Origin: Pseudobutyrivibrio sp.
Lineage (GTDB): Bacteria > Bacillota_A > Clostridia > Lachnospirales > Lachnospiraceae
Direction: 5' to 3'
Assembly (NCBI GenBank): GCA_024691465.1
Contig: JAILNO010000139.1
Span: 1-6,814 of the forward strand
DNA: 6,814 nucleotides
Part shown: piece by piece, positions 5,999-6,814 of the stretch
How the letters are laid out: the number at the start of each line of letters is the position of its first letter
Numbering within the stretch: position 1 is the first letter of the stretch
Notes under the pieces: model-generated
What the model saw: the letters and a program-made list of their open reading frames with translations, nothing else
Told to the model about the DNA's origin: nothing
Database searches by the model: none
Translations under genes and position numbers: made by a program

Positions 5999-6814
5999 AT
6001 GAACTTACAAGCAATTATTGTCGCCAACTTAACAGGTTTCCTACTAATCATGTTCTTATACTTTAGTCGCTTCATCACTAGGACTAAGAGCGATACGGAA
6101 GAACATGCTTTTGATTGCATGATTGGTCTTGCAATGATAGCCTGTATCATAGAGCCTATCACTTTCGCCGTGGACGGAATTAAGAGTCCTGTAGGCTATT
6201 GGGTCAATTTAATAGGTAATACATACCTATACTATGCTAATGGCATAGGTTCTTTTCTATGGCTTCTATATGTAGATCTTAAGCTTTTCAGGGATCGCTC
6301 ACGCATGAAGAAGATCTACTACAAGTTAAGCGTTCCCGTTTCGATTCTGCTAATTGCCTTAATTGCCAACATCAAATTTAAATACTTTTTCTATGTAGAC
6401 GAGAACTATGTATATCATAGACAACCTACTATATATATCTTCTATATTTATATGATGCTCTGTGCCATATATAGCATAGGCCTGTACTACTACTACAAGC
6501 ACCATTATAAGAAGGTACCTTTCTTCCCTATATATATGTACTTAATTCCTATCATATCAGGTAGCGTGATTCAGATGCTCTACTACGGAGTATCCACAGC
6601 ATGGCTTGGTACTGCAGTAGGTGTGGTAGCCCTCTACATGAGCTTACAGCAGCAGCGCACCTACACCGACACACTTACAGGACTATATAACAGGCTCTAC
6701 TTAGAGCATGCTATTTTTAAGATCAATCGCAGAGCATCCACCACCTACTACGGCATGATGCTTGATATGAACGATTTCAAATTAATCAATGACACTCACG
6801 GTCACTCAGCTGGT
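5999..6814 (+). CDS. Seven-helix membrane diguanylate cyclase (GGDEF protein), 3' end missing
   Basis: The reading frame is open for 272 residues up to the window edge, with no stop. Residues 1-217 are hydrophobic and show about seven membrane segments (roughly 4-24, 38-57, 70-92, 109-127, 143-166, 174-197, 200-216), probably a sensor. The cytoplasmic start of a GGDEF domain follows: DTLTGLYNR (224-232) and DMNDFKLINDTHGHSAG (256-272), including the metal-binding Asp256 and the nucleotide-contacting Asn264. The GGDEF signature itself would lie about 35-40 residues further on, outside the window, so cyclase activity and any I-site or EAL domain cannot be judged. If active, it makes cyclic di-GMP from two GTP. 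An in-frame TAG at 5993-5995 makes ATG 5999 the first usable start; Met18 is the next. No clear Shine-Dalgarno sequence precedes it, unlike the other genes here. The frame was translated by hand. Confidence 0.9.
   Translation, partial: MNLQAIIVANLTGFLLIMFLYFSRFITRTKSDTEEHAFDCMIGLAMIACIIEPITFAVDGIKSPVGYWVNLIGNTYLYYANGIGSFLWLLYVDLKLFRDRSRMKKIYYKLSVPVSILLIALIANIKFKYFFYVDENYVYHRQPTIYIFYIYMMLCAIYSIGLYYYYKHHYKKVPFFPIYMYLIPIISGSVIQMLYYGVSTAWLGTAVGVVALYMSLQQQRTYTDTLTGLYNRLYLEHAIFKINRRASTTYYGMMLDMNDFKLINDTHGHSAG

Noticed and set aside
5965..6162. A 65-codon minus-strand frame over the MATE/GGDEF gap and the start of the GGDEF gene
   Set aside because: It is antisense to the N-terminal membrane region of the GGDEF protein, and its hydrophobicity is explained by that.

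Overview
The window looks like chromosomal DNA of a low-to-medium GC Gram-positive bacterium. A clostridial (Lachnospiraceae-like) genome is the best guess. The reasons are strong AGGAGG-type ribosome binding sites, a lipoprotein-anchored ABC importer, a clostridial-type monofunctional aspartokinase and a membrane-bound GGDEF protein. This is judged from protein style only; no database search was possible.

Layout: five complete genes lie on the minus strand and read from right to left. One incomplete gene reads rightwards off the right edge. In minus-strand transcription order, a MATE-family multidrug/cation antiporter (5828-4476) is followed by a three-gene ABC importer: substrate-binding lipoprotein (4390-3323), permease (3323-2379) and ATPase (2379-1579). 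The importer is of the type that includes the TrpXYZ and tyrosine/tryptophan transporters. A monofunctional aspartate kinase (1471-149) comes next. A near-ideal intrinsic terminator (126-84) closes the run. On the plus strand, divergent from the MATE gene across a 170-base gap, starts a seven-helix membrane protein. Its C-terminal diguanylate cyclase domain is cut by the window end before the GGDEF motif.

The most interesting observation is regulatory. Two 18-bp palindromes with identical arms (minus strand ACTTTAA-N4-CTAAAGT) occur only upstream of the importer and upstream of aspartokinase. In both places the palindrome covers the likely -35 hexamer and spacer, and a -10-like hexamer follows exactly 7 bases later. 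This suggests that one unseen repressor controls both an amino-acid importer and the first enzyme of the aspartate family. The aspartokinase leader is too short for a lysine riboswitch or T-box, which fits control by a protein.

The importer genes are joined by two TAATG one-base overlaps, so they are probably translationally coupled. No terminator is visible between MATE and importer or between importer and aspartokinase, so readthrough into a longer transcript is possible. Nothing here amounts to a clearly new defence, mobile or RNA system: no tRNA, rRNA, CRISPR array or insertion sequence was seen.
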